Shown: one piece after another, positions 53,285 through 64,000 of the stretch
Layout: the number at the start of each line of letters is the position of its first letter
How positions within the stretch are numbered: position 1 is the first letter of the stretch
Origin: Polytrichum commune
Taxonomy: Eukaryota > Streptophyta > Polytrichopsida > Polytrichales > Polytrichaceae
NCBI GenBank assembly: GCA_950295325.1
Contig: OX485809.1
Location: 16,492,001 to 16,556,000, forward strand
DNA: 64,000 nucleotides
Direction: 5' to 3'
Made by a program: the position numbers and the translations under genes
The notes under the pieces: model-generated
Databases searched by the model: none
The model's input: only the letters and a program-made list of their open reading frames with translations
What the model was told of the DNA's origin: nothing

Positions 53285-53862
53285 ATAAGTCAGTCGAGTG
53301 ACCGGGTTAACTGCAAAGTCAACTAGTCGGCTTACTTGGAGAATTCTAATTGTTCCATTTGTACCCTTCAAGAAACATATATCTAGAAGAAGATACTTCT
53401 CTTCACCTCTAGGTTACTATAAGAAGCCTAAGTTCAATATAAACATGGGATTTTTCACCTTCACATTATTTGGATTCTTAGGATCGTTTTGAAGTGTAAT
53501 TCCTATAGGTGTGATGTTCATGTAATTGGTCAGTAATGAGTTACACCATATAAGGTTGAAGGTGACCTCAACATACTGCTCATTTGTTTCGTTTTTTTTT
53601 CTAAGCACAATATATGGGGGGTTTTGGAAAGTCAACTAGAATATCGACTGATCAAGTTGACATGGCATAATTTGGTAAAGTCTAATAAGGTCCATTCAAC
53701 CAATCGATCAACAATCAAATCAAATATATATATATATATATATATAATCAAAGTATTTACACAACAAGTTAGTCGAGTGGCCAGGTCAACTATGAGGTCA
53801 ACTAGTCAGCTTACTTGGAGAATTCTAATTGTTCCATTTGTACCCTTCAAGAAACATAATCC
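52869..53862. repeat. Tandem duplication of a ~500-bp block with (TA)n
   Basis: Unit 1 is 52869-53390 (522 bp) and unit 2 is 53391-53862 (472 bp). Both begin agatacttctcttcacctct, contain ggtgtgatgttcatgtaatt, and run through cataatttggtaaagtctaa to a TA run, then to cttggagaattctaattgtt and cccttcaagaaacat. The TA run is about 45 bp in unit 1 (53237-53281) and about 20 bp in unit 2, which explains much of the length difference. A C11 run (53861-53871) follows directly. Confidence 0.75.
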
Positions 53863-54385
53863 CCCCCCCCCGGCCCGGTAGTGAGTCCAAACCAATGTTG
53901 GACTAGTGTTATTATTTTATGATACCAATGGGGTCCTGGTATGCAATGACTTTGGAGCTCACTATTAGGCCTTGTCAAGGTACTAGGGGGGTCATGAAAT
54001 GTAGAGCTTGGTATAATGTTAAACATGCAAGAATTATGGCTCTGCAATGGTATAAAATACCAATTCAAGCGCCTTGCTAATAACATCTAAGGCTAAACAA
54101 TGGTATGTTATGATTTTAGGTCTTACTTTTCAATGTGTGGTGAAGTTCAATCAAATTTCCAAGCTCCAATTGTTGTTGAATTAAAAAGTCAAGACAAAAT
54201 ATTTTCCCATGTCACCAAAACAAATGAAACTTTATCAAATTTTGTTTATAGATGTGAACATACAAATACAAATGGTGACAAAATGCATCTTGGTTTGTTG
54301 GCGATGAAATAAAATGTTTCATTTGTCTCAAAAAAAGAAGCAAAAATGCATCTTGGCCATCCAACATCTTGAACTAGACGTTATA
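53863..54385. other. Spacer before the hAT pseudogene stop codon
   Basis: It begins with a C run. A short open frame at 54100-54312 (+) has no recognised similarity. This lies 3' of the reverse-strand hAT pseudogene and may be its untranslated end or part of the original element. Confidence 0.4.
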
Positions 54386-54943
54386 TTAATTATACTCATC
54401 TAATTCGTCATCTGAGTAAGTAGGGTCCTCCTCAAAGCAACTTGCTACTTGTAATTCATCTTCATGAGCATCCACCAATTTAGGGGCGGTTTACACTATG
54501 GACCATGAAGTTGGACTAGGGCTCTGCAAGGCAGCTGATTGGCTGTTGAAGTTCTCCCGGGACAACTTTGGTTTACACTAAGGAAAAAATGGCAGAGGGA
54601 CCATGGAGGTCGAGGTCCCCAAAATATAAATTTTAAGGCCTAATAAATGCACTGACATGGTCCAACAGGTTTTGCGTTGAGAGAGGCAAGAGAGGTGGTC
54701 TGGTAGGAAAAGGCAAGGGCCCATGTCAAAGAAATACCATCTCAATAAATTTTTAATGAATCTACCTTTTAAGCACCTTAATTATACCATAGCCCATGAG
54801 ACATACCAACACTATCTTGCCCTACCCCTTAAACCGGCTCACACGTGTTTCACCAAACAACGCGGGACATCTAGAACTCAAGAATTCAAGTGCATATTTG
54901 TTTTTTTGGTCTACCACATGTAATGTTTGGAATTTTGGGGCTT

Positions 54944-54994
54944 GTAATATACCGTTGGAAAGGTCTTGAAAATACCTTTCCAACGGTATATTAC
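54944..54994. repeat. Perfect 21-bp hairpin with 9-nt loop
   Basis: The left arm 54944-54964 (gtaatataccgttggaaagg...) and right arm 54974-54994 are exact reverse complements, separated by cttgaaaat. Outside the stem, ggggctt and acacacccc nearly continue the pairing. It lies inside the Harbinger-like element. Confidence 0.85.
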
Positions 54995-55120
54995 ACACCC
55001 CAATGTGCTTACAAAATGCAGTCGCAAAACAAAAAAGAAAAATCTGTAGTGGTTTAGTGATTGTAGATCAGGGTAGTCAAAAGAAGTGCAATGGGAAATC
55101 TTCTAACATTAATTATCAAA

Positions 55121-55203
55121 GAATTGAAAATTAGTGTTGAGCAAGGTAGGGTGGTAACAACATTAAATATAATCAAACACTAAATATCCTATTTCGTGTA
55201 GTG
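55121..55203. repeat. CACTA-like end fragment nested in the Harbinger-like element
   Basis: From gaattgaaaattagtgttga to tttcgtgtagtg, this matches the last 78 bp of the element at 11735-12031. Read in reverse it starts CACTACACGAAAT, the usual form of a plant CACTA terminus. No partner end was found nearby. Confidence 0.55.
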
Positions 55204-56320
55204 ACAACACAAGGTACATGTCACATGTAAATTACATTGAGCATGTACAAATTAAGTTGCTCATTTTATTTTATTTAAAAAAATTTGTTGTGAGAAGATT
55301 TGCAAGCCACATCTTTGACACATTTAACAAGAAGTGAAGACAAGTGAAGCCCAAGAGAAGACAAGGAATGATCAAACTTAATTTTTTTTCAAAATTGCCC
55401 TTTTTGGGCATGTATTAAAAAAATCAGCACCTTCACTTTTTGGTGTGTGGTCATTCCTCTTGGTTCACATTCGGTTTACACCTAGTGAAGGGCCCATGAA
55501 CCATGAAAACTAATATTTTAGTAACTCGGACCATGGAAGTCGTCCCACGCAAAATAGGCCTCTTACGTGGGACGACTTCATGGTCCATAGTGTAAACCGC
55601 CCCTTAGCCTCATCAACAAAAAATTTACCGAGATCGGATTTTGCAAAAGAGTTGTACTCATCTCTAGCATCTATGGGCCAATTTTTGAATTTCATGACAA
55701 GTGCATCTAAATTTTGGATGCCCAAACTACAACGACACAAGGCACACAAAAGTCCAGCAACACTAAAAAAATTTCATGTCCCGATCTGAGAACCTAGTAT
55801 TGCTAAAAATTTGCCTCGCAAGAAATGATACGTGCGGAAATCGAGGGGCATTATGCCTCCACCAAGCAAGTGGAGCAATGTCTTTATCTGCAGGTACAAA
55901 AAGCTTCCGAAATAAAATGAGCTCCGATTACAACATGCCCTCACTAGCCTCCTCTGTAGAACTCATGTGCCCAAAAAGAGAATTAGTTGTAGCCTCCAAT
56001 GTGGGTGCCAAGTTATTCTCCAAGCTCGGATTTAGCAACCATGACACCTTCACAAGCAAAGGCACCAAAACAAGTTGATCATATTCTGCTACAATGTGCA
56101 TGGCCTTCTCGCATCCTACGTAGTCAATAATCACCTACAATCCCTTATACTTAGGGTCTAACATCAACGACAACATATTATGTGCCTTCTCACGAGTAAA
56201 ATCAACTGCAAATGCAAGACATGGTTTTATTACTTCAATTAATTCAAAAGCCATGCGGCCATAAAGTAGTTGTAGCTCCGAGTCCATCTGTCCACATCGA
56301 AGTGTTGGCACCACATGCAT

Positions 56321-59300
56321 CCTCCAATCATACTCATTTTATAGTTGGATGCTTATATGGAAGGTTGCATACAATGCATCGCTCAAAAACCAATACCCGC
56401 GAGAAATCAAACTACGAAACCCTAAAAGGGGAACCCTAGTCTTTGAGAGCTAATTTTTGCAAACAGATCACATTTTATTCATGCGACCTTCCAAGCCATT
56501 AACACAAGGATCTTGTTAACATGTGTTGGTCACAACTAGATAACGAAAATAACACCCATCAACGAAAAAAAAATAACATGGAATCTTGAACTAAACTAGG
56601 TGATACAGGTTTAGGACCAAACCTCAACAACCACCATGAAGGCAGTGATGGCTTGATTCTTCAACAACTAATGCAGCAAATCTCTTCCCATTCTGCATCA
56701 AAACCAAGGTGGGCCGCCAATATCTTCCATCCCTATATGCTTAACTACAACCTTCGAATGCAACCCTAAGAAAGTGAGGAACAATATTGTGGAGAAATGA
56801 CGTGACCATGTGCACAAGAATGGTCTTAGTATTGCATTCTAAATCCCTCCTTGGTATTGATATGTTCATAAATATCTCATGCCCATGATGCACATGTATG
56901 AGCTAGTGTACTGTCCCCTTTGATACCAATTGGGTATGGTCTGCGATACCCTACTTGATACCAATGCTTATACCAGGCCCAAACATATATACCAGTCCAA
57001 CACTGGTCCAAACCCGCCCCAATGGAAATTCAAGCCCATGTGTGCTTTGTAGACCTTGCAAGATGTATGCGCCAGTGTCAAGATTGAAGTCTTCAATGCC
57101 CTTCAAACGCGATTTGGCCCTTCAAAATATACCGCTCTCAAAACAACCCTTCGTAACGCAACCCCAAATTGAAAACAAAGACGTCACTTGAGGCCCTCAA
57201 TATAATATGCCTGTCACAAGAACCAACAAGTGAAGGGCATTGTCACTACAAAGTAAAGTTAGATGGTTGATTCTTAGTTCTTCACATTGTACTGGAAACA
57301 TGCATCATATAATTCATGCACAAGTTTAATATGAGTTTTGTGTTTCATGTCTGTATTCTTGGATTGACGTCTTGGATTTGAACCAGTGTTTCAACTGAAG
57401 GGGCTGAAATTTGAGAGCCCTTCAAAATGAAACTCATATGAGGGCTTCCATCTTGAACATTGGTATGCACCACTTCCACCAAAGCAAAAAAAATAACACA
57501 AAAAAATAACTAAATAAATAATCGTGTGGAGGTCAACCCATCAACGAGCCAAGATCCTCCTCACTACCAAGTCATCAAGGTGCCCAAGCAACATCCTCTT
57601 CTCCCACAACAATAAAAATCCTAATCCATTCCCACCTCGAGAGGTGGGCTTCACCCTCCATAATGGGTCCCCTTCCATAATAGGAAAATGAGGGCCATGG
57701 CACAAGACATGTATAAAGCACTTAGGGGGCTCATCTAGTTGTTAATTGTTGCATGTACGTGTGATATCCAACATATTTTACAGGGGGGTATTTATCTTAT
57801 TGGCATACATTTTGAGGACCCTTTAATTACATGATATTGGAATTGAAGCCTTTTGATGGGATGGTATTTTTAAATACAAAACTTTAGTGCTTTTATATCT
57901 ATAGCCATATATTTATCTTTAAAACTTTGAAAGTAAGACTAGAAGTAATAAAGGCATTTTCAAGATTTATTACACAAAAAAACACATGAATGTTGGAAGG
58001 TCAAAACATAGCATTGAAAATTGCTTTTGGTATACATTTATTGATGAGATGTAGTATAAAAATTGTGTCACAAATGGTTCAAGTATGAACCAATAAGGTC
58101 TAGAATACACACAAACAACTTAACCTCAAATGGAAACAAATTTTGCTAGGCACTCGACATATTGCTATCCAATGCCTGCAACTTAGAGGATGGTTGATAT
58201 GTCATTGTCATGGTTGATACGATTGAATAGACATCTATCCATTCAGAGACTAAAGCATCATATTTGTACCTCAAAGAACCTCTAGCTTTAGAAAACCAAT
58301 ACAATAAGACCATAATGTTGCAACTAGACCCATCCCATTGGATGATGGTTTGTTACATATAAGTTTTTTGAAAAAATCACCTTATAACTAGCAAACTAAG
58401 TTTCTTTAACCTAAGTATTAGGTATACATGCCATATTTTGTTAAATATAAATTTTGTCATAATTGTTTTTGAATATTAAATGCCACCCTATGTTATATTC
58501 CATCCCATTTCAAAAAAAAATTGAAGTGTGCCCCTAGGAAAACCCACATCCACTGGAAGCATTTGCATAATAGGTATGGTGGAATACAACAACAATGCAA
58601 TTATTTTTTTGGACACAAATGATGGCCACAAGAGGTGTGGTCTTATTGTGTCCAAGAGGGTTGATGCATTGTAGAAGGTTACACCTTCTAGGTGTCAATT
58701 TAAGATGGTGAATGGATAATGGAGCATACACCATGAACACAATTTATGGTGTGGGTTTTTGGCGGTCTTTAGGAAAAATACTTTGGACACACTGAGAATT
58801 GTGGTGAATTGTCTCTTTGCGATGCAGTTGGCAAAGGTTCGTACTTTGAAGCATGATTGTGACAGAGTCTCTTTTTTGTTCATATAGTTGTAACATACCA
58901 TGTGGTGATTTTTGGTAGTGTAGTTATAACATACAGTATGGTTGCAACACCATTTTGTTGGTATAGTTGTAACATAGGCACATTTTTCTACACTAAGCAT
59001 GTGTATTATATAGTCTAGTCGCAACATAGTTTTATTTTGGTTGTATTGTATTGCCAATGAAGTACATTGGCATTATAGGTGACAATACCTTGCATTAGTT
59101 AATAAATATGTTTTTTTGGAAGCATGTGTTGTGGTATCATGTGTATGCCATCCTTATTGAATGTTTTCCTTGTGTATGTTATCTCTCTATGTCGTTATTC
59201 TATATGCTATCCTTTAAGGTTTCCAACATACTACTTGCTATGCAAATCCTTTAAATACAATGCTATGTATGGTTTTCTTTACGTGCTTTGCAAAATACTT

Positions 59301-60208
59301 GCAAGTGTATTGTGGATTGTTTGAGCAATGACCATGAAATTGCACATTGAGGGAGCCAATAGTAATTTGTTGTGCAATACCATAGACCATAGTGAATGAG
59401 CATTGCAAAATGACACTCTAAAAAGTGCAACCCACATGACATAGACATAATTTCAACGCACAAATGTGGCAATTAGCCTCAACATAGAACAAGAACACAC
59501 AATGTACATATTATAAACAAGGCATGCATGTCACGAGTTATAGGAATGGCGTGACAAAACATATATGAGTTTATATAGTATAAAAAAACAACTTAACATG
59601 TACAAGAAGCATAAAATTTGGGAAACCCAACTTAATAATATAAATAATAAACTTAACATAACTTTTGTTAGCAACCCTGTAACAATCAATGTGGACAAAG
59701 ATCATCAAGAGCCGCTCAGACAAAAATCCATGCATGCGGTGTGTAATATCATGCATGATGGTTAGGGTAATGATGGGCAGAGGATGATGATGGCATGCAA
59801 GGGTCATGGCATGACCTAAATGTTATAGGGGAGGGTTGCATTGTTTGTTAAAGTCAATCACTAGTCGACGTGGTTTGGGTTTGCAAATGTGGCCATCGAG
59901 GGATGTTATTAGTGATGCGGCAACGTCAAAGTGGCAATCGCAAGGGTTCCTAAAAGACTGGTGGTTGGCATGTGGATGTGAACTTAGGGACGGCAACAAT
60001 ATGTATGGACTCATGGGGCCATTTGTAGCATGTTGGTGGGACTTGACTGGCCAATTGTGTGCATGAAGTTAAGAGGTTGGGATCGGTAATGCTAGGGGAT
60101 ACAAGCTACCACATGCTTCTATTTTGTGAATGTTTAAGAGATCAAGTGATTTTGTCACTATTATGCATGCAAATGATGTTACGTGCAACCCAACTTGCAG
60201 ACTGAAAG
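56321..60208. other. Gene-free AT-rich region with repeat debris
   Basis: The first part (to about 57200) may be the 5' half of the hAT element but shows no readable protein. It contains recurring gataccaat/gtccaacactggtcc motifs also seen near 53885-53945. Around 58880-59030 the phrase tagttgtaacata recurs several times. No gene or RNA was supported. Confidence 0.4.
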
Positions 60209-60478
60209 CTCGGGGGGTGCACTGTACTAAACTTGTACGGATCCACGTGAGTGCACATGAGGGGTATTGATTTGGACCTTGCCGTATTACGTATACATAC
60301 AATAGACACATTTAGAACTGAAAAACATTCACGTATACTTACATTGAACATATATTTAAAACGGAATACATCTGTATACAAAGATATCTAGACATATAAC
60401 CTCTCGTATACGGGGGTTTTTAGGAGGGGTCATGAACGCACGTGGTTCTCAAACATAATATATAGTGCACCCCCCGAG
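60209..60478. mobile_element. 270-bp MITE with 15-bp TIRs and 8-bp target duplication
   Basis: Termini CTCGGGGGGTGCACT (60209-60223) and its exact complement (60464-60478) are flanked by direct ACTGAAAG copies at 60201-60208 and 60479-60486. The arms resemble each other further in, with ccacgtg in each about 30 bp from the ends. An 8-bp duplication suggests hAT; counting one shared G would allow 9 bp, which would suggest Mutator. There is no coding capacity. The exact TIRs and duplication imply a fairly recent insertion. Confidence 0.85.
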
Positions 60479-60486
60479 ACTGAAAG

Positions 60487-61845
60487 TTCTTTGCTCTTGG
60501 ACCTTAATGCTATTTTTTCTTAGAATTTTCCTCTCACCTAAATTAGGCATGCATTTACAACTACTATTTTCAATCATCCTTGAGGCCCAACATTAGGTAA
60601 AATGGAATGAAGTTATTGACGAGTTTTGTACGAATTCAATGCACATTCAATGCCACAAGAATTGGACAAAACTCAATATGTGATAATCTTTCAAAGAGCG
60701 AAATCTGGATTGGTTGTGTAGGTGCCCACAAAGTGGTCAGTGTATAGTCCTTGAGCATTGACTTTGTATAGTTCTTGACTAGGTAGGAAGGATACCATAT
60801 TAGTCCTCATTAGAATACAAAATATCATCACAAGTGTTTTGTTGTTGAACTTGAATGAGAAACGTGCACTCATGTACCATACCATCCATAAATAGGTCGT
60901 CAATCACCTAGTAACACTAATGTTTGCCAAATCAAACCAAATTTCCTTATGATATGAAATTGATCTTAAAATCTAGGACTCAAGCCATAGGACGTGTGAT
61001 GAGACTTCTAGAAGTACATCAAGTTGGTGTCGTGAAGGGACTTATACTCCGCTTTATGATTGTTGGCAACATGCCCATTGATTAATAAACAAGTAACTCA
61101 ACCTAATCGACTATTTTTCCGTAATTGCGGGAAGTAAAGTACCCACCAAGAATACCCACTTACTACTATTGCAAGTTGAATAAAGAGGCCCACTATTGCA
61201 AACTGGATTTATTTACACCATTTTGTATTGTATTTGGTAAGAATATTCCCCTTTAATTAATATATTGTTAGTGCCGTAGAGTCACTGATGTCCTTCCAGT
61301 TCCCCTTCCAGTTCGACGGTAATCTTGGGCAGTTACAAAGGTTTAAGAATTACCACCCAATATCTACCAGGGACGTAGATATCAGCTCGCCCCAGTGACC
61401 AGTCAGAATCTAGACTACTTATAGATCTCACTCACATACGAAGAAATCACCATCATAGGCGCTTCTCTGTTCTCTATCGCCGCGAGGCAGACGCTGTCAC
61501 TCTGCTATCGCCATCTGCGCCTCAATTCACTCGCTCCCCAAATTTCCCGACGTGCACACACACTGTGGTGCATATCTGCGATCGGAAGAGCGATCTGGTG
61601 GAACAAGCCCGGACGCTTATGGTGCACCATTGCTCATTCGGCTGGAACTCTTCCTGAGGTTCTTCTGTATTGCGAGGATTTTGGGTTGCATCTGGGTGCG
61701 TGGGTACCTCGGTGCGGGTCGGAGCAGGGTGCACGTGGAAGAAAGAGAAGGGATTTGGGAAGGGAACTCGTGTGACGAATGATGGATATTGGATGACGAG
61801 GATGATCATGTCGGTGTAGGGGTTGTGTGAGGAAGGGAGGGATTG
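60487..61845. other. Intergenic region and upstream of the membrane-protein gene
   Basis: The first kilobase is AT-rich with nothing recognised. From about 61440 it becomes GC-richer (ctctatcgccgcgaggcag), as expected for a plant promoter and 5' leader. TATA-like text at 61420 (acttatagat) is a weak candidate. Confidence 0.4.
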
Positions 61846-64000
61846 ATGATGGCGCCTTCTTCTTCTTCTTCTGCGTCTGCTTCTTCTTCATCTTTCTCGT
61901 CGTCGGTTTCGGCGGAATGGAGTGGGAGGTTGTTGCGGTGCTCTTACAAGAGAGCTACGTTTGTGTTGTGCACGGGGAACATTGTGGTGGCCTTCTTCAT
62001 GTTACATGCCACTCTGGCGCCTCTTTACCTTCTCTCGTCTTCGCCACCCCCGGGCACCACCATCAGCAGTAAATCTTCTCCTCCTTTTCCTTCCTTCCCT
62101 CTTTAACCCTTGCAATGTGACATCAATTTCTTATCCCACTCAACATTGGGCAGTACATTCTCTCTTCTTCCCTACGTAACGCATGCAATGTGTGATCAAT
62201 TCTTGTCGCAAACACGAAGCCCTGTGGCCCCAAGAATCACAGCCGCGAGTTTGGGTTAGGTGGTTATCTGGGGTCAAGTTCTCGCGCAATGTAGGGGTTA
62301 CGTGCATTCGCGGAGGTCGTGTTTGGGGTTCCTTGGATCTCTGGAAATGTGCTTCGGGGGGTTGGCATAGGGCAGTACGACCTTTCTTCTTCCCTCAACC
62401 CTTGCAATTTGTCATTAATTCATCTCGCAAGCACAAAAGCGTTGCATTTTTGCCAAGAATCGTTGCCGCGAGTTTGGGTCATGTGAGGTTATGTGGGGTT
62501 AAATTTTGGCACAATCTGGGGGTCTGTGTATCAGTGGAGGTCGTGTTAGGGGTTCCTTGGATCTCTGGAAATGTGCTTCGGGGGGTTGGCATAGGGCAGT
62601 ACGACCTCTCTTCTTCCCTCCTTAACCCTGCAATGTGACGTCAATTTTTATCCCACTTGCAAAGCCCTGGGATTTTGGTGCCAAGAAGCATTACCGCGAG
62701 TTTGGGATATGCGAGGTTAAATTTGGGCACAATGTGGGGGGTCTGTGCATCAGTGGAGGTCGTGTTAGGGTTCCTTAGATTGCTGGTAATATGCTTTGGG
62801 AGGTTAACAAAGGGAAGTACGACCTCCCTTCTTCCCTCCTTAACCCTTGCCCCACTTGTCATCAATTTTTGTCGCATACACAAAACCCTGAATTTTTGGT
62901 GCCAAGAATTGTGGCCGCGAGTTTGGTTTGTGAGGTTATGCGGGGTTATATTCTGGCACTATGTGGGGTCTGTGCATCCGCGGAGGTCGTGTTTGGGGTT
63001 CCTCGGATTGCTGGAAACGTGGTTTGGGCGGTTCACATAGGGCCGTGCATCATCTCTTCGTCCCTTCTCAACTAACAGAACACCCACTCTCTTCCCTTTC
63101 TTCCCTCCTTAACCCTTGCAATGTGACATCAATCCCACTCACAAAACCCTGGAATTTCGCCGCCAAGATTTGTGGCCACGAGTTTGGGTTATGTGGGGGT
63201 CAATTTCTCGCACACTGGATGTTCTGTGCATTGATGGAGGTCGTGTTTGGGGTTCGTTGGATTGCGGGAAATGTGCTTCCGCGGGGGTTAATATAGGGCA
63301 GTTCACCTTCTCTTTTTCCCTCCTTAACCCTTGCAATGCGACATCAATTCATTATAGCAAACACAAAGCCCTGGAATTTTGGCGTTAAGTATGGCTTCGA
63401 GTTTCGGTTAGCGGAGGTTGTCTGGGGGTCAAAATTTCGATAATTGTTGGTGTTCTGTGCATTGAGAAGGTCGAGTTTAGAGATCCTCGGATTGCTAAAA
63501 ATGTTCTTCGGGGGTTAACATAGGGTTATTTTTTATTTTTACATCAGTTGTGCGGGAGCCAGAAGTGACGTACACGAAAGAAGAGCAGGAGCGAATTGAC
63601 GCTTCCAACAAGTTGCGACGGGAGTTGCTGCCGGTTGATCTGATTGCACGGGTTAGTCGAGCAATGTCGGCCTACACCTTGTATATGTGAAGGAAAAAGA
63701 AAAACAGGGTGGATTAGACTCTTGCAAGAATGATGAGTGCTTTCTTGCCATGTGAGGATGGATCATTGCATTATGGGGATTTTTCTTTCTGGGTATGGAA
63801 TAGGTTGGGGGAGTAGGGACTTGGAACCTAGTGTGGGTATAGGCTGGACCATAGTGTCTGAAAGGATCTTTGCAACAGGTGAAGGAGATTCAAGCAGAGG
63901 CGGAAGTTGAGGCCAACAGAACCGAAATATTGAACCAAGCAAGACAAAGAGTGGCGTCCGAGCTTGCTCAAAGATTGCGGGAGCTCAAGATTAGCAACAG
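61846..64000 (+). CDS. Small one-pass membrane protein, plant-type, 5' part
   Basis: Exon 1 is 61846-62068, exon 2 is 63548-63651 and exon 3 runs from 63879 to the window edge, all in phase. The protein begins with a Ser-rich stretch (MMAPSSSSSASAS), then EWSGRLLRCSYKRATF, then a hydrophobic segment from FVLCTGNIVVAFFMLH to LAPLYLL (about residues 37-63) that should span the membrane. After a short linker comes a charged helical region (EVTYTKEEQERIDASNKLRR, ELLPVDLIAR, VKEIQAEAEVEANRTE) likely to form a coiled coil. The layout recalls uncharacterised plant membrane proteins, but I do not recognise a named family and assign no function. Two in-frame ATGs are adjacent; the first is chosen. The gene continues past the window. 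Confidence 0.75.
62181..63525. repeat. Intronic tandem array, ~220-bp unit, six copies
   Basis: It fills nearly all of intron 1 (62069-63547) of the membrane-protein gene; a shorter fragment of the unit (from 62103) precedes it. Unit starts (cttaacccttgcaatgtga or similar) lie at about 62181, 62396, 62620, 62839, 63107 and 63322. Each unit then has cacaaagccctggaattt, gccaagaa, gccgcgagtttgggt, gtgcatcagtggaggtcgtg, ttggggttccttggat and ggaaatgtgcttcgg. The 62839 unit carries about 50 extra bases near 63060. Open frames through the array are by-products of its composition. Confidence 0.85.

Larger units (their letters stand above)
54483..55603. mobile_element. Harbinger/Tourist-like non-autonomous element with TTA target duplication
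   Basis: The ends are terminal inverted repeats starting GGGGCGGTTTACACTATGG at 54483 and mirrored up to 55603 (28-29 bp, near perfect). The flanks are TTA at 54480-54482 and TTA at 55604-55606. A 3-bp TWA target site and GGG(G/C)-type termini are the mark of PIF/Harbinger elements. The right end carries a further subterminal palindrome (accatggaagtcgtcccacg against its complement, about 55530-55585). Length is 1121 bp; no transposase frame was recognised. It contains a perfect 21-bp hairpin (54944-54994) and a CACTA-like end (55121-55203), so it may itself be composite. Confidence 0.8.
54386..56320 (-). pseudogene. hAT-family transposase fragment, broken
   Basis: Read on the reverse strand from 56320, the text holds hallmarks of the C-terminal half of plant hAT transposases: MLSLMLDPKYKGL, then APLAWWRHNAPRFPHVSFLARQ, then FFSVAGLL and NLDALVMKFKNWP, the dimerisation region. 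It is disabled by an in-frame TAG just after KYKGL, a TAA after EGML, a frameshift before FFSVAG, and a 1121-bp Harbinger-like insertion (54483-55603) within the acidic tail. Dropping the insertion and one TTA copy leaves an in-frame tail (…FFVDEAK then LVDAHEDELQV…) ending at TAA 54386-54388. The 5' part upstream of 56320 was not recognised, and neither were the ends of the original element. Confidence 0.75.

Noticed and set aside
56925-56955. Text resembling an initiator-tRNA primer site on the reverse strand (ttggtatcaaagg)
   Set aside because: No LTR pair or polypurine tract was found around it.
62183-62638. A 151-codon open frame and its neighbours across 62100-63400
   Set aside because: They are produced by the tandem array in intron 1 and repeat with its period; composition, not coding selection, explains them.

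Overview
The window looks like nuclear DNA of a land plant that makes swimming sperm, most likely a bryophyte or another seed-free plant. It has intron-rich genes with ordinary GT-AG splice sites, long AT-rich gaps, and plant transposon families (En/Spm-CACTA, hAT, Harbinger and several MITE-like elements). It also carries the last exons of a gene that resembles IFT20, an intraflagellar transport protein that non-flagellate plants lack. All gene models were built by hand by joining reading frames across splice sites; nothing was searched against a database.

Layout. 1-1161: last two recognised exons of an IFT20-like gene (+). 3222-7382: a decayed eight-exon gene related to plant En/Spm-type transposase genes, broken by three in-frame stops and accompanied by copies of a repeat of about 200 bp. 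7400-22200: gene-poor, repeat-rich DNA with two neighbouring tandem arrays (9783-10205 and 10551-11309, the second with repeated G-box/ACGT motifs), a CACTA-like MITE, a foldback element and a 644-bp inverted-repeat element. 22218-40008: a complete 35-exon ABCA-type full-size ABC transporter of about 1757 residues. 43062-48960: a complete 13-exon alpha/beta hydrolase of 505 residues, probably plastid-targeted; two 5S-rRNA-derived SINE-like repeats sit in the introns on either side of its twelfth exon. 49000-61800: intergenic DNA with a duplicated block of about 500 bp, a broken hAT transposase pseudogene (-) into which a 1121-bp Harbinger-like element has inserted, and a clean 270-bp MITE with an 8-bp target duplication. 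61846-64000: the start of a gene for a small one-pass membrane protein whose first intron is almost entirely a tandem array with a period of about 220 bp.

The genes do not form a pathway; this is ordinary eukaryotic gene order. The most striking protein-level observation is that the ABCA transporter is open throughout yet has lost the signature motif in both nucleotide-binding domains, the H-loop histidine in both, and the catalytic glutamate in the first. The most striking DNA-level observations are the 5S-derived repeat pair and the two adjacent tandem arrays upstream of the transporter.
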